64,000 bases of DNA from Piliocolobus tephrosceles (GCF_002776525.5 NC_045438.1:159655920-159719919); one strand, 5' to 3'; positions 45,691 through 57,226 are shown, counted from the first letter of the stretch. Numbers and translations: made by a program. The notes: generated by a model not told the origin, from the letters alone.

Positions 45691-47090
45691 TTAGGCTGGG
45701 GTCATCTGTCTTCAAAAGTGTGTAACTCCAGAAAAAATCAGGAGGGAGAAGACATACTTAGATTGCAGTTGTTTCTAAAGCATCAGGGTTTCTGTTTATG
45801 GCCTGAATCTCACCCATTTATATTAATTGAACACCTTTCTTTGAGGACAGCACTCAGCCGCACAGACATCCTGCGCTCTTTTAATTGAGCCCCTTTGGGG
45901 AAAGTATCGTTTAAATATAACAATATATTCAGAACCCTAAAATAATTTGATCTATAATAAATTCTTAAGCAAGAGAGGAAGACCAGCCTGGGGACCCTGG
46001 GAGGGGAATATTGCCAGGTACGAAGTCAGAGATTCACAAGGAAGTTGTAGAAGCTCCTTCCCTGGAGACTTTTAAAAATAGACTAGACAGCCCTCTCCAT
46101 ACCTTGGTGTAGGAGGCCCCATTATACTTTGCTATTAAAGAACTTCACTATAGGTTTCCTTAGACTTGATTTTTTAAAAAGGGAAGAAAAAAATGGGAGG
46201 AGGGGAAGGGAAAGCCACCCGGTGTGAGGAAAAATCAGTTTAATAAATGTCTTTGATAGTTTATTATAATATGAATTCTCTGATTTTCACACTGATTTTA
46301 AGGATAACGTCTTAAAGGGATTTAGATTCTGATGTCTACTAGGTTTCTCTGCTTCATATTTTTATGACTATTTTGTTCACTGTATATTGTGCTATTTTTA
46401 TAACTTCAGTATATACCAGGTCAAGCAGAAATTGGAAGTTGTGTGGATATTTTGTATTTTTCCCTATTTTAATGCCATAATTCCCAATATAATTAAATAT
46501 ATATGAAAACACACATCCCTAGATATATAAAATTTAATAATAACTTTTCAGGAGGAACAATCAACATTTTAAATACATGTATCTTCTAATTAATAAACTA
46601 TGGAATACAGTCATCACAGATTCCACACACCTTTCACCTTCAGTTATGATTGAAGTTCGTGACAAATCTTTTTCTTATTAAAAAATAAAAATAAAAGAAA
46701 GAAAAAGAAAATGCTTCCGAGTTCATTCTGGATACTCAAATGTATGCAGACCATTATGGAAACAAGCCATTTTTTATCACCCATGCTCAAAACTTTGACA
46801 ACTTTTTTACCTTTATGATTTACAGTATGTATTTGAGGCCTTTTGAGGACTACAGAGATTTCTTCTGCATCAACTATTTGGTTAAACTCATCATTTCTTT
46901 CTTAATTGAGTTACCCATTAGCATTTAGATAAGCTTCCCTCGAAAGTAAACTAGATACTTTGCACAGATAGTATTAAGCAGCGGAAAAACAGTATTCATT
47001 TGACTATGTCACAACTTCAAGAAAGTTCTACAAACTGTTCTAAAAGCTTTGGCAATTATACTACTTTCATAAGTTTCTGCATATAGTATT
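45691..47090. other. single-copy sequence
   Basis: No recognised repeat or gene. Small frames at 45664-45888 and 46740-46928 are unsupported. Confidence 0.5.
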
Positions 47091-47134
47091 TTTTTAATAC
47101 TCTATGATGCTGCAGCATCATAGAGTATTTAAAA
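47091..47134. repeat. perfect 34-bp palindrome without spacer
   Basis: AATACTCTATGATGCTG (47096-47112) is followed directly by its exact reverse complement CAGCATCATAGAGTATT (47113-47129). After one mismatch on each side the symmetry continues through four more base pairs, to 47091 and 47134. It lies in otherwise single-copy sequence and can extrude as a hairpin or cruciform. Confidence 0.97.
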
Positions 47135-47300
47135 GTACATTGTAACGTAATTTCCCACCTAGCAGCTGACAACATTTTTTATCCTAATTGTAAATTAGTC
47201 TCTATTTAATAAGTATTAGTCAAGGACCCAAAACACGCTACCCATTACAGAGATTTCAGTAACATTTTAAGCTTTCCAAAGCATCACATATATTTATCCT
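47135..47300. other. single-copy sequence
   Basis: Nothing recognised. Confidence 0.5.
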
Positions 47301-47418
47301 TGGTATTAGTTTTCTATTGCTAATGTAACAAATTACCATAAACTAGCATCTTACAGCCTAGAGTGCTAGAAGTCAGAAATCTGACATGAGTTCCACTGAG
47401 CTAAAAATCAACGTGCTG
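47301..47418 (-). mobile_element. old LTR (MaLR-like), part 1 of 3, antisense
   Basis: TATTAGTTTTCTATTGCTAA, TGTAACAAATTACCATAAAC and TAGAAGTCAGAAATCTGACA match the 3' part of an old mammalian LTR in reverse. It stops at the L1 insertion and resumes at 50797. The three parts sum to about 458 bp, a normal LTR length. The subfamily is uncertain. Confidence 0.8.
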
Positions 47419-48735
47419 GGCTGGTGGCTGGCAAAATGGCCGAATAGGAACAGCTTCGGTCGGCAGCTCCCAGCAAGATCAATCCAGAAGGCGGGTGATG
47501 TCTGCATTTCCAACTGAGGTACCTGGTTCATCTCACTGGGATTGGTTAGTGTGTGCGGCCCACGGAGAGTTAGCTGAAGCAGGTTGGGGTATCGCCTCAC
47601 CCAGGAAGTGCAAGGTGTCAGGGAACTCCCTCCCCTAGCCAAGGGAAGCCATGAGGGACTGTGCTATCCAGCCCAGATACTATGCTTTTCCCATGGTCTT
47701 CACAACCTGCAGACCAGGAGATTCCCTCGGGTGCCTACACCACCAGAGTCCTGGATTTCAAGCACAAAACTGGTTGGCTATTTGGGCAGAAACCGAGCTA
47801 GCTTCCAGAGTTTTTTTCATACTCCAGTGGCACCCAAAACACCAGTGAGACAGATCTTTCACTCCCCTGGAAAGGGAACTGAAGCCAGGGAGCCAGGTGG
47901 TCTAGCTCAGCGGATCCCACCCCAACAGAGCCCAGCAACCTAAGATCCACTGGCTTAAAATTCTCACTGCCAGCACAGCAGGCTGAAGTAGACCTGGGAC
48001 GCTCAAGCTTGGTGGGAGGAGGGGCGTCCACCACTACTGAGGCTTGAATAGGCGGTTTTCCCCTTGCAGTGTAAACAAAGCCGGCAGGAAGTTCGGACTT
48101 GGCAGAGCCCACCACAGCTCTGCAAAGCCACTGTAGCCAGACTGCCTCTCTAGATTCCTCCTCTCTGGGCAGGGACTCTCTAAAAGAAAGGCAGCAGCCC
48201 CAGTCATGGGCGTATAGATGAAACTTTCATCTCCCTGGGACAGAGGACCTGGGGGAAGGGACAGCTGTGGGCACAGCTTCAGCAGATTTAAACGTTGCTG
48301 CCTGCTGGCTCTGAAGAGAGCAGCGGATCTCCCAGCACAGCGCTCAAGCTCTGCTAAGGGACAGACTGCCTCCTCGAGTGGGTCCCTGATCCTCGTGCCT
48401 CCTGACTGTGAGACACCTCCTAGCAAGGGTCAACAGACACCTCATACAGGAGAGCTCCAGCTAGCATCTGGCAGGTGCCCCTCTGGGACAAGGTTTCCAG
48501 AAGAAGAAGCAGGCAGCAATCTTTGCTGTTCTGCAGCCTCTGCTGGTGATGCCCAGGCAAACAGGGTCTGGAGTGGACCACCATCAAACTCCAGCACGCC
48601 TGCAGCAGAAGAGTCTGAATGTTTGAAGGAAGACTAACAAACAGAAAGGAATAGCATCAACGTTAAAAAAAGGATGTCCACACAGAAACTCCATCCAAAG
48701 GTCACCAGCATCAAAGACCAAAGGTAGATAAATCC
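47419..48735 (+). promoter_or_regulatory. L1 5' UTR / internal promoter remnant
   Basis: About 1.3 kb, GC-richer than its surroundings. It begins with the conserved GGCCGAATAGGAACAGC block at the 5' end, which in active L1 includes the promoter start and YY1-type site. It ends at the ORF1 start codon. Frames on both strands here (for example 47584-47943, 48034-48426 and 48218-48637) are untranslated-region sequence. Decayed, with no sign of current function. Confidence 0.8.
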
Positions 48736-49470
48736 ATGAAGATGAGGAAGAACCAGCTCAAAAAGGCTGAAAATTACAAGAACCAGAATGCATCTTCTCC
48801 TCCAAAGGATCACAACTCCTTGCCAGCAAGAGAACAAAATGGGATGGAGAATGAGTTTGAAGAACTGATGGAAGTAGGCTTCAGAAGGTAGGTAACAACA
48901 AACTCAACCAAGCCAAAGGAGCATGGTCTAACCCAATGCAAGGAAGATAAAAACCTTGAATAAAAGGTTAGAGGAATTGCTAACTAGAATAACCAATTTA
49001 AAGAAGACCATAAATGACCTGATGGAGCTGAAAAACAAACACAGCACATGAACTTTGTGAAGCATACACAAGTATCAATAGCTGAATCGATCACGCTGAA
49101 AAAGGATATCAGAGATTGAAGAGCAAACTAAATGAAATAAAGCATGAAGACAAGATTAAAGAAAAAAGAATAAAAAAGAATGAACAAAGCCTCCAAGAAA
49201 TACGGGACTATGTGAAAAGACTAAACCTATGTTTGATTGGTGTGCCAGAAAGTGACAGGGAAATTGGAACCAAGTTGGAAAACTCTCTTCATGATATTAT
49301 CCAGGAGAAATTTCCCAACCTAGCAAGACAGGCCAACATTCAAATTCAGGAAATACAGACAACACTACAAAGATACTCCTCAAGAAAAGCAACCTCAAGA
49401 CACATAATTATCAGATTCACCAAGGTTGAAATGAAGGAAAAAATATTAAGGGCAGCCAGAAAGGTCGGGA
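48736..49470 (+). pseudogene. L1 ORF1 remnant
   Basis: ORF1 encodes the L1 RNA-binding coiled-coil protein. The ATG at 48736 reads in frame to a TAG at 48889-48891, where a Trp codon is expected. Further frameshifts follow. The best-preserved part is the open frame from 49116, which carries the RRM and C-terminal region (Glu-Gln-Ser-Leu-Gln-Glu-Ile and Val-Pro-Glu-Ser motifs). It is cut at about 49470 by the internal deletion, so the extreme C-terminus is lost. Non-functional. Confidence 0.9.
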
Positions 49471-49477
49471 AAGAAGG

Positions 49478-50565
49478 AATGGGGAAAGGGTTCCCTATTT
49501 AATAAACAGTTTTGGAAAAACTGGCTAGCCATATTCAGAAACTGAAACTGGACCCCTTTTTTACACCTTATACAAAAATTAACTCAAGATAGATTAAACA
49601 CTTAAATGTAAGACCTAAAACCATAAAAAAAAAAAAAAAAAAAAAACCTACAGGGAAACCTAGGCAATACCATTCAGGACATAGGCATGGGCAAAGACTT
49701 CATGACTAAAACACCAAAAGCAATGGCAACAAAAGCCAAAATTGACAAATGGGATCTAATTAAACTAAAGAGCTTCTACACAGCAAAAGAAACTACCGTC
49801 AGAGTGAACAGGCCACCTACAGAATGAGAGAAAATTTTGCAATCTATCCATCTGACAAAGGGCTAATATCCAGAATCTAATATCCAGAATCTACAAGGAA
49901 CTTAAACACATTTACAATAAAAAAATCAAACAACTCTGTCAAAAAGTTGTCAAAGCATATGAACAGACATTTCTCAGAAGAAGACATTTATGCAGCCAAC
50001 AAACATATGAAAAAAGCTCATCATCACTGGTCATTAGAAACATGCAAATCAAAACAATAGTGAGATAACATCTCACGCCATTTAGAATGGTGATCATTAA
50101 AAAGTCAGGAAACCACAGATGCTAGAGAGTATGTGGAGGAATAGGAATGCTTTTACACTGATGGTGAGAGTGTAAATTAGTTCAACCATTGTGGAAGATA
50201 GTGTGGCAATTCCTCAATGATCTAGAATCAGAAATACCATTTGACCCAGCAATCCCATTACTGGGTATATACCCAAAGGATTATAAATCATGCTACTATA
50301 AAGACAGATGCACATGCACATGTATGTTTATTGCAGCACTATTCACAATAGCAAAGACTTGGAACCAACCCAAATGCACATCAGTGATAGACCGAATAAA
50401 GAAAATGTGGCATATACACCATGGAATGCTATGCGGCCATTAAAAAAAAATAAGTTCATGTCCTTTTCATGAACATGGATTAAGCTGGAAACCATCATTC
50501 TCAGTAAATTGACACAGAAACAGAAAACCCAACACCACATGTTCTCCCTCATAAGTGGGAGATGA
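49478..50565 (+). pseudogene. L1 ORF2 C-terminal remnant
   Basis: Only the 3' end of ORF2 (downstream of the reverse-transcriptase core) is present, from GGGAAAGGGTTCCCTATTT to the stop near 50563-50565. The frame is broken by an A22 run at 49625-49646 and a 14-bp tandem duplication at 49864-49891. A frame at 50189-50443 keeps the Pro-Leu-Leu-Gly-Ile-Tyr-Pro region. Endonuclease and reverse-transcriptase domains are absent, so there is no function. Confidence 0.9.
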
Positions 50566-50796
50566 ACAATGAGAACACATGGACACAGAGAGGGGAACAT
50601 CACACACCAGGGCCTGTCAGGCGGTGGGGTGCTAGGTAAGGGATAGCATTAGGAGAAAAACCTAGTGTAGATGACGGGTTGATGGGTGCAGGAAGCCATC
50701 ATGGCACATGTATACTTGTGTAACAAACCTGCACATTCTGCACATGTATCCCAGAACTTAAAGTATAATAATAATTTTTAAAAAATCAATGTACTG

Positions 50797-50908
50797 TTAG
50801 GGCTGGCATTCCCTTCTAGAGGTTGCAGGGAAGAAGCTGTTTCTTGCCTTTGCAGAGTTTGGAGACTGCCACATTCCTGGGCTGGTGACCACCTTCCTCC
50901 ATCTTCAA
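50797..50908 (-). mobile_element. old LTR, part 2 of 3, antisense
   Basis: It continues the LTR of 47301-47418 with TTCCCTTCTAGAGGTTGCAG and CACCTTCCTCCATCTTCAA. It is interrupted at 50908 by MER1A. The last 8 bp, ATCTTCAA, form the left target duplication. Confidence 0.8.
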
Positions 50909-51435
50909 CAGTGATCCTCAACCTTTCTGCAGCAGCGACTGGTTTTGTAGAAGACATTTTTTTTTTTTTCATGAACGAAGGCAGGGTGGGGATGGTTTTG
51001 GGGTGATTCAAGTGCATTACATTTATTGTGGACCTAATGTCTATTATTATTACATTGTAAGATATAATGAAATAATTATACAACTCATCATAATGTAGAA
51101 TCAGTGGGAGCCCTGAGCTTATTTTCCTGCAACTAGACAGTCCCATCTGGGGGTGATGAGAGGCAGTGACAGCTCATCAGGCATTAGATTCTCCTAATAA
51201 GCACACAGTCTAGATCCCTCACATCCACAGTTCACAATAGGCTTCATGCTCCTATAAGCATCTACTGCCATTACTGATCTGACAGGGGGCAGAGCTCAGA
51301 CAATAATGAGTGATGGGGAGCTGCTGTAAATACAGACGAAGCTTTGTTCACTCACCCACTGCTCACACCCACTGTGTGGTGCAGTTCCTAACAGGCACAC
51401 AGCAGTACTGGAGACTGGGGAGCCCTGATCCTTAA
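50901..51435 (+). mobile_element. MER1A hAT-Charlie transposon
   Basis: The element is 50909-51427 (519 bp), starting CAGTGATCCTCAACCTTTCT and ending GACTGGGGAGCCCTG. The interior AATGTAGAATCAGTGGGAGC and ATCTGACAGGGGGCAGAGCT segments are typical of the longer MER1A form. Flanks ATCTTCAA and ATCCTTAA match at six of eight, an hAT-length duplication. Non-autonomous. Confidence 0.93.
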
Positions 51436-51655
51436 AGGACAGGTTAAGGCCTTCTCAGATCACTTCACTCTGACCTGCTCTACCTCCCCCTTTCACTGTT
51501 AAGAACTCTGTGATCACTCTGATCGGCTGATTAGCAACTTTAATTCCATATAGGACCTTATTTCCTCTTTACCATGTGATGTAACAGTTGCAGATTCCAG
51601 GGACTAGGATATGGACCTTTTAGGGGGAGGGGAGCAAGTATTATCCCTACCGCCT
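51428..51655 (-). mobile_element. old LTR, part 3 of 3, antisense
   Basis: It resumes the LTR with CACTTCACTCTGACCTGCTC, GCTGATTAGCAACTTTAATT, ACCATGTGATGTAACAGTTG and GACTAGGATATGGACC, ending near CCCTACCGCC. This completes the element begun at 47301. Confidence 0.78.
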
Positions 51656-51929
51656 CCTTTAATCTAAACTACAGATTTACTATAAATTCCCCTATTCCTG
51701 AAACTATATGCAACCAGGAAGGAGGGGGATGCAGGCTGCATCTTGACGCAGCATCTGCATCTTATAGTGCACTAAGGGGAGGAAGAGGAGTCGGTGGCAC
51801 AGGCAGAGTCTGCTATCTAGCCCTTCTGGGCATCACAGCACAGTACTGAGTTCCTAGAAGCTCTAGCACTCAAATTAAAATGTGGCTGCCCAGGTTGTTA
51901 TAACTTAGCCAAGGTAGGAGGGTAGAGCA
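51656..51929. other. single-copy sequence
   Basis: Nothing recognised. Confidence 0.5.
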
Positions 51930-52282
51930 TGCAGTAAGTACTCTCTTGGTATCCATTTGGGATGAGTTTCAGGACCTCCTGCAGATACCAAGATTTGTAA
52001 GTGCTCAAGTCCCTGATAAAAAACGGTGTAGAATTTTCATACAACCTACACATATCCTCCCATATATTTAAATCATCTCCAGATTACGTTACAATACCGA
52101 ATACAATGTGAACGCTGCATAAATAGTTATATTGTATTGTTTAGGCAGTCATGACAAGATAAAAAAGTCTGTACAGGCTCAGTACAGACAAAACCACCCT
52201 GTTTTTCTTCCAAATATTTTCCATCCACAGTTGGTTGAATTCACGATGTGATGGAACCTAAAGATATGAAAGGTCAACTGTA
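51930..52282. mobile_element. MER2 (Tc1/mariner Tigger-type) transposon
   Basis: The element is 51932-52280 (349 bp, the normal MER2 size). The ends CAGTAAGTACTCTCTTGGTA and AAAGGTCAACTG are inverted repeats. Inside are AGATTTGTAAGTGCTCAAGT and an 8-bp hairpin GTCTGTAC/GTACAGAC at 52167-52189. The right flank is TA, the mariner target; the left flank is TG, one transition from TA. Confidence 0.88.
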
Positions 52283-54689
52283 TTTGAGAATTTGTTTGTT
52301 TGATTTATTACTTTTAAGTATTTATGCATAGAGTATATGGATGACCATTGGTACACTTCTGCCTTGGGTCTTCAAAATACCAGCGGCCAGTCTGTCTCAG
52401 ATATCCTCATATTGATATTTTAATTCAAATTAAATTTGCACATCTATAAAACAAGTTAACATCTCCCCAGAAAACAGTTTGCTGCCAAATACTAGGATGT
52501 ATTTAATTTATTTCGTCTTAATTTGAATTATTCTCTGAGACTACCAGCATTTGTTAAATTCAGTATTTGAAGGACTTGGATTATCGTAACTTCATTTTCT
52601 TATTATTTATCTGTTTGTCTGTCTAAATAAGGGTTCTGAGTTAGTTTATTTATAATGGAAAGCCAGGAGAAACTATGAGAACTCTGGGGACACAGGATGA
52701 GCTGAGCATAAAGGTTCTCGGCAGAGAATCTAAGAGGAGGAAAAATAAGTAGGGTCACTACAAGTAATGATAGCAGATTTTGATCATGTTTCACTGGTAG
52801 AATCATGACATAAAATCTGGAGAATCCAGGAATTTTACATAGGTGTTCATACTGATTCATTTAGTGAACAAAAATTTAACTTGGCAAAAAGTATTTGCAG
52901 AAATGCAAATTTAAGGTCTTATTATAATAAAATATGAATCTGAAATCTCATGGGACATGCTAGGACATAATGACCAACAGCAAGTCTAATCACCCCTGAT
53001 CATATGGATTAACACCAACTCTGATAAATGGGCATTAATCTCTATTTGAAAATCAATCTTATTTTTAATATATTTTCTCACTGTTACTACATATCTAGCT
53101 ATTTGTATTATTGAAAACAAAACAAAACAAAACACAAAAAACTTCCAAGTTGTTTTCTTACATCCAACCTCTTTTTGGAGAGGAACTCTGGAAAAAATTA
53201 ACATATTTCTAATTTCTTATTGATTATGACTTCCACTGATTATGAATAACAATTACATAAAGTTGACAAGGTTCATTCCTATTAGTTTGAGCCATAAAAA
53301 ATCAATTAGTCTTTGTTTTATTTAACTATTTTATAAACATACTATTGGATTGCTCTTTCTTGAAAGATTGTTTGATTATATCCTCTGCCAAAGAATGGGG
53401 GGAAATTAATTACCTTCAAAAAATTACCGAATCTTAAGAAGTATTTTACAAAATGCCATTCTTTACTTAATAAAGGGCCAGCTCATATTTCATGAGTTTC
53501 CATTCATCTGATAGAGCTGTGGTGTTTGTAATTGTGTCTATAAAGTCATCAGTCTTCTAGAACCATCTTTAGCTGAGCAAGCCCCAAAGCATGGTCCATT
53601 CTGCTTCGATCTGATCAGCATCTTTATAGCATATCAGCCTTGGGGTTCAATTTTGTTTTGGATGCTTTTATAAATGAGCACAATCACTGGTGAATCTGTT
53701 CTTCCAGATTGCAAAGAGAAAAATTGAGAGAGGAACTTTAGTAGATTACTGTGTCATTGAGAATAAAGTACAAGCACAAATGCACCTAGTCTCAGTGACG
53801 ATTTTGTCGGGTGTACATTTTCAGTTTTATTTCAGTAAAATTAGATGATTGTCTTAGTTATTATTGTGTTTGAAGTTATGCGCTAACCCCAGGCTAGGGG
53901 TATGATCAATGCACTATCTAAAAACATCAATTTATTCCAAAGTACTGTGTTTTCCTTAAAAGGAAGGAAAGGTAAAAGAAAAGAGAAGTAGCAATAGAGG
54001 AAAAGCGTAAGAATTATTTCAGGACTTTCTTCATTTAGACAGGTGTATGATGCATTTAATACTTTTTACTAGCTAGATTCAACAGTATAGTTGTTCTTAG
54101 GAACCAAGACATCTGCAGAAATAGCAGAAACTAAGAGGAAATTTTAATCATTTTAATGGCTTTTGTACTTATAAAATTTTCTCAGAAAAGAGCTCATAAT
54201 ATTATTACCTTAATGAGTGTTTTAAGTCAGTAGAACAATTACAATATAACATTCAGGTAAAAGTTTTTTTATATATTTATAAAAACCTTTTGCTGTAGCC
54301 AATGTAGATCAAATAAAACATTGTTTTATTTAATATTTTAATAGAAGAAATAACATTTCCAAAGGTCAGGATATCAAACCTTCAAGAGCTTATTTGTAAT
54401 TTATGAAGCCTCAGAAAGACTATGAGGTTGTTAAAGAAATTCCAGTGCCCAGTCAGACATAATTTTCCCCTCTTATGCTAGAAATGTAGAGGAGTAATAT
54501 CAGCATCAAAAATCCATGTCAATCCTGTCCTATTTCTGGAAACCTACATCCAGTTATTGTAAACTATAACTAGATCCTAGAGATTTTACTCTGCATTGCA
54601 GGAGTGAACACTGACATGAATGAGCCTCAGAGAACATTTCGTTTGCCTGGTTTTTATCTACCCATTCTGTGCAGGGCAGCATATTCTAC
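52283..54689. other. single-copy stretch with (AAAAC)n
   Basis: Over 2 kb without a recognised gene or interspersed repeat. An (AAAAC)n tract lies at 53113-53150. Confidence 0.5.
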
Positions 54690-55457
54690 AGCATCTTTTA
54701 AAAACATTCACAAGACAGAACTGAAAAGTGAAACACACCATACGATCCAGCAATCACACTCTGGTATTTATCAAAATGAGTTGGAAACCTACACCCACAC
54801 AAAACTTTCTCATGGACACGTATAGCAGCTTTATTTATAATTGCCATAACTTGGAAGCAACCAAGATGTCGTCCAGTAGATAGCTGGATAAGTAAACTGC
54901 GGTACAACCAGACAATGAAATATTACTCAGTGCCAAAAAAGATGTGAGCCATCAGACTATGAAAATACATGAAGGACACAAATGCTTATTACTAAGTAAA
55001 AGAAGCTGCTCTAAAATGCTACCTACTGTATGATTCCAACTGTATGACATTTTGGAGATGACAAAACTATGGAGAGAATAAAAAGATCAATGGTTGTCAG
55101 GGGTTGGGGGAAAGAGAGAGAGAGAGTTGAATAGGCAGAGTACAGAGGATTTTTAGGGCAGTGAAACTACTCTATATGATACTATAATGGTGGACACATG
55201 ACAATATACATTTGTCAAAAAACAGAGAATGTACAATACCCAGAGAAAACCCTAATGTAAACTGTGTGCTTTGAGAGATAATGATGTGCCAAAGCACTTT
55301 CCCTAATTGTAACAAATTTTCACTATGGCTAGGGATGATGATAACGGAGGAGACTGTGCATGGCGGGGGTAGGGGGTAGGTGGGACATCTCTGTATTTTC
55401 TATTTCACTTTGCTGCGAACCTCAAACTGCTCTAAAAAATAAAGTACTTTTTTTAAT
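54690..55457 (+). mobile_element. old L1 (L1M-type) 3' fragment
   Basis: It begins in ORF2 with CATACGATCCAGCAATCACA and continues with TAGCAGCTTTATTTATAATT and TGGTTGTCAGGGGTTGGGGG. It ends in a 3' UTR with CTGCGAACCTCAAACTGCTC and TAAAAAATAAAG. 5'-truncated and frame-broken. A short GA run is at 55114-55127. Confidence 0.9.
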
Positions 55458-56598
55458 GTGAAATAAATCCCTGAGACCACTTCAGGTGCATTTCTTCTCA
55501 TAAGATTCTCCATCACACAGTAATCTACTAAAGTTTCTTTCTTGACTTTCACCCCCTATCACAACATCTTTAGAGTTGACTGCATGTCTAACCATTTTGG
55601 CTGCATTCACCTTTATAGTCACATAGGTTCACTTCTACAGCAATCAGCAGTAGAGCCACAAATACCAGATTGACAGCCAAGATTTCTTGTTCCCTGGGCC
55701 CACGACTCATTATCTTGTCATTTTTATGTCAAACAAATTAGAAAAGAACTTTATAGAAGTTATGAATGATTTAAACTATTTTTAATCTCTTTTTTTCTAA
55801 ATAAAACTACTTCTGGTATTTCTCTAAAAATATAATGTACCACATCTCCCCACCTGCACCCCATGGTTTTTTCCTCCTTTTTGGTAAATTTCAATTTCAT
55901 GAAACTAAGTGTAGTTAAATGTAATTAACATGAAAAAGTATTGATTTTAAAAGTGGCTGCCATTTCAGCCACAGTACGCTATACTCAGAAGTGTGTGGAG
56001 AGCTTCGGCGTTTAGTAAAACTGAACACATTTTGGGTTAGCTACAAAGGGAAAAGGTAAGGGATGAAATAGGATTTCTGAGTGTTGGCTTTATGCATGAG
56101 TCAAATGGAGATAAGGAACTCCATTGCCAGCATTTGATTGGGCCACAAAAAGACACATTTGAAGAAAGGAAGAATAGTAAAAACTTTACTGCCTAGCTAG
56201 TAGAGATCTTTCGACCAGACTTCTCACCCTTGGAGGAGGGGGAAAGGAGACATTAAGCACCACAGTAGAAAGATATTAATAAATAAAACTAAGCTAAAAA
56301 GAGCAGTATCTGAGAGAGAAAAAAAATGGCAAAGAATGATAGACCCTCTAACAGCAGATTCAGCGCTAAGATACTTCAAGCCTAGAGCAGCTGGCCCCCC
56401 GATGGAAAGAGATCGCAAAGTGCTTCCTGCCTAGGCTGGGCAGCTCAGGATTCAGGTACAGCTCAGCTCACTGTCACATCACAGACGGTGCTGGAAATAA
56501 GAAAAACACCATGTTTGTAAGGTTAAATAGACTCATAGAGAAAAATAAATTAGGAATATAGGCAATTATATGGAAACCAGAAATAGAAGTGTGAGTAG
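55458..56598. other. single-copy sequence
   Basis: No recognised repeat or gene. Confidence 0.5.
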
Positions 56599-56655
56599 AA
56601 ATATTGGTAAGAACTTTTAGATGCAGTAAGTATTCAAAAGTTCTTACCAATATTT
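56599..56655. repeat. perfect 20-bp inverted repeat (stem-loop)
   Basis: AAATATTGGTAAGAACTTTT (56599-56618) and its exact reverse complement AAAAGTTCTTACCAATATTT (56636-56655) are separated by 17 bp. It is not a transposon that I recognise and lies just upstream of an L1 fragment. If transcribed it would form a 20-bp hairpin, on the short side for a miRNA precursor. Confidence 0.95.
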
Positions 56656-56689
56656 TGCTGTTTGGTCTTTTGAAGAGATCTGTGGTGAA

Positions 56690-57226
56690 AAAAAATTCCA
56701 TATATGGGTATCTACCCAGAGGAAAATAAGTCATTATACAAAAAAGATACTTACACACACACATGTTTATAGCAGCATGATTTGCAATTGCAAAAATATG
56801 GAAGCAGCCCAAATGTCCATCAGTCAATAAGTGGATAAAGAAAATGAGATATATAATGGAATACTACTCAGCCATAAAAAGGAACAAAATAATGGCATTC
56901 ACAGCAACCTGGATGGAGGTGGAGACTGTTATTCTGAGTGAAGGAACTCAGCAATGGAAAACTAAACATCATATGTTCTCACTCACATGTGGGAGCTAAG
57001 CCATGAGGATGCAAAGGCATAAGAATGATACCTTGGACTTTGAGGACTTGGGGTAAGGGTATGGGCTGTGGAGGGATAAAAGACCACACATTGGTTACAG
57101 GGTACACTGCTTGGATGATGGGTGCACCAAAATCTCAGAAATCACCACTAAAGAACTTATTCATGTAACCAAACACTACCTGTTTCCCAAAAACCTATGG
57201 AAATAAAAAAGAATAAATTTTTAAAA
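56690..57226 (+). mobile_element. L1 (L1MA-type) 3' fragment
   Basis: GGGTATCTACCCAGAGGAAA, AGCAGCATGATTTGCAATTG and GGAATACTACTCAGCCATAA come from ORF2. TGCACCAAAATCTCAGAAAT and AAACCTATGGAAATAAAAAA form the 3' UTR end. 5'-truncated. The 117-codon antisense frame at 56474-56827 is a shadow. Confidence 0.92.

Larger units (their letters stand above)
47403..50796 (+). mobile_element. L1 (old L1PA lineage), internally deleted, with target duplication
   Basis: The L1 body is 47419-50780 (3362 bp; a complete element is about 6 kb). It has the 5' end (AAAATGGCCGAATAGGAACA), most of ORF1, a junction near 49470-49478 into the ORF2 C-terminal region, and a 3' UTR ending AACTTAAAGTATAATAATAA. Roughly the last part of ORF1 and most of ORF2 are missing. 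Direct repeats AAAAATCAACGTGCTG (47403-47418) and AAAAATCAATGTACTG (50781-50796) match at 14 of 16; both differences are transitions, one in a CpG. Confidence 0.95.

Noticed and set aside
47373..47642. Antisense 89-codon frame over the L1 5' end, reminiscent in position of L1 ORF0
   Set aside because: It starts at a TTG and runs past the L1 boundary into the host LTR, and the L1 is decayed. I cannot support it as ORF0.
48034..48637. Frames of 130-139 codons on both strands
   Set aside because: Both lie in the L1 5' UTR, whose GC-richness reduces stop codons; they overlap on opposite strands.
50189..50443. 84-codon frame that could be taken for a small gene
   Set aside because: It is the C-terminal region of L1 ORF2 in a broken element.
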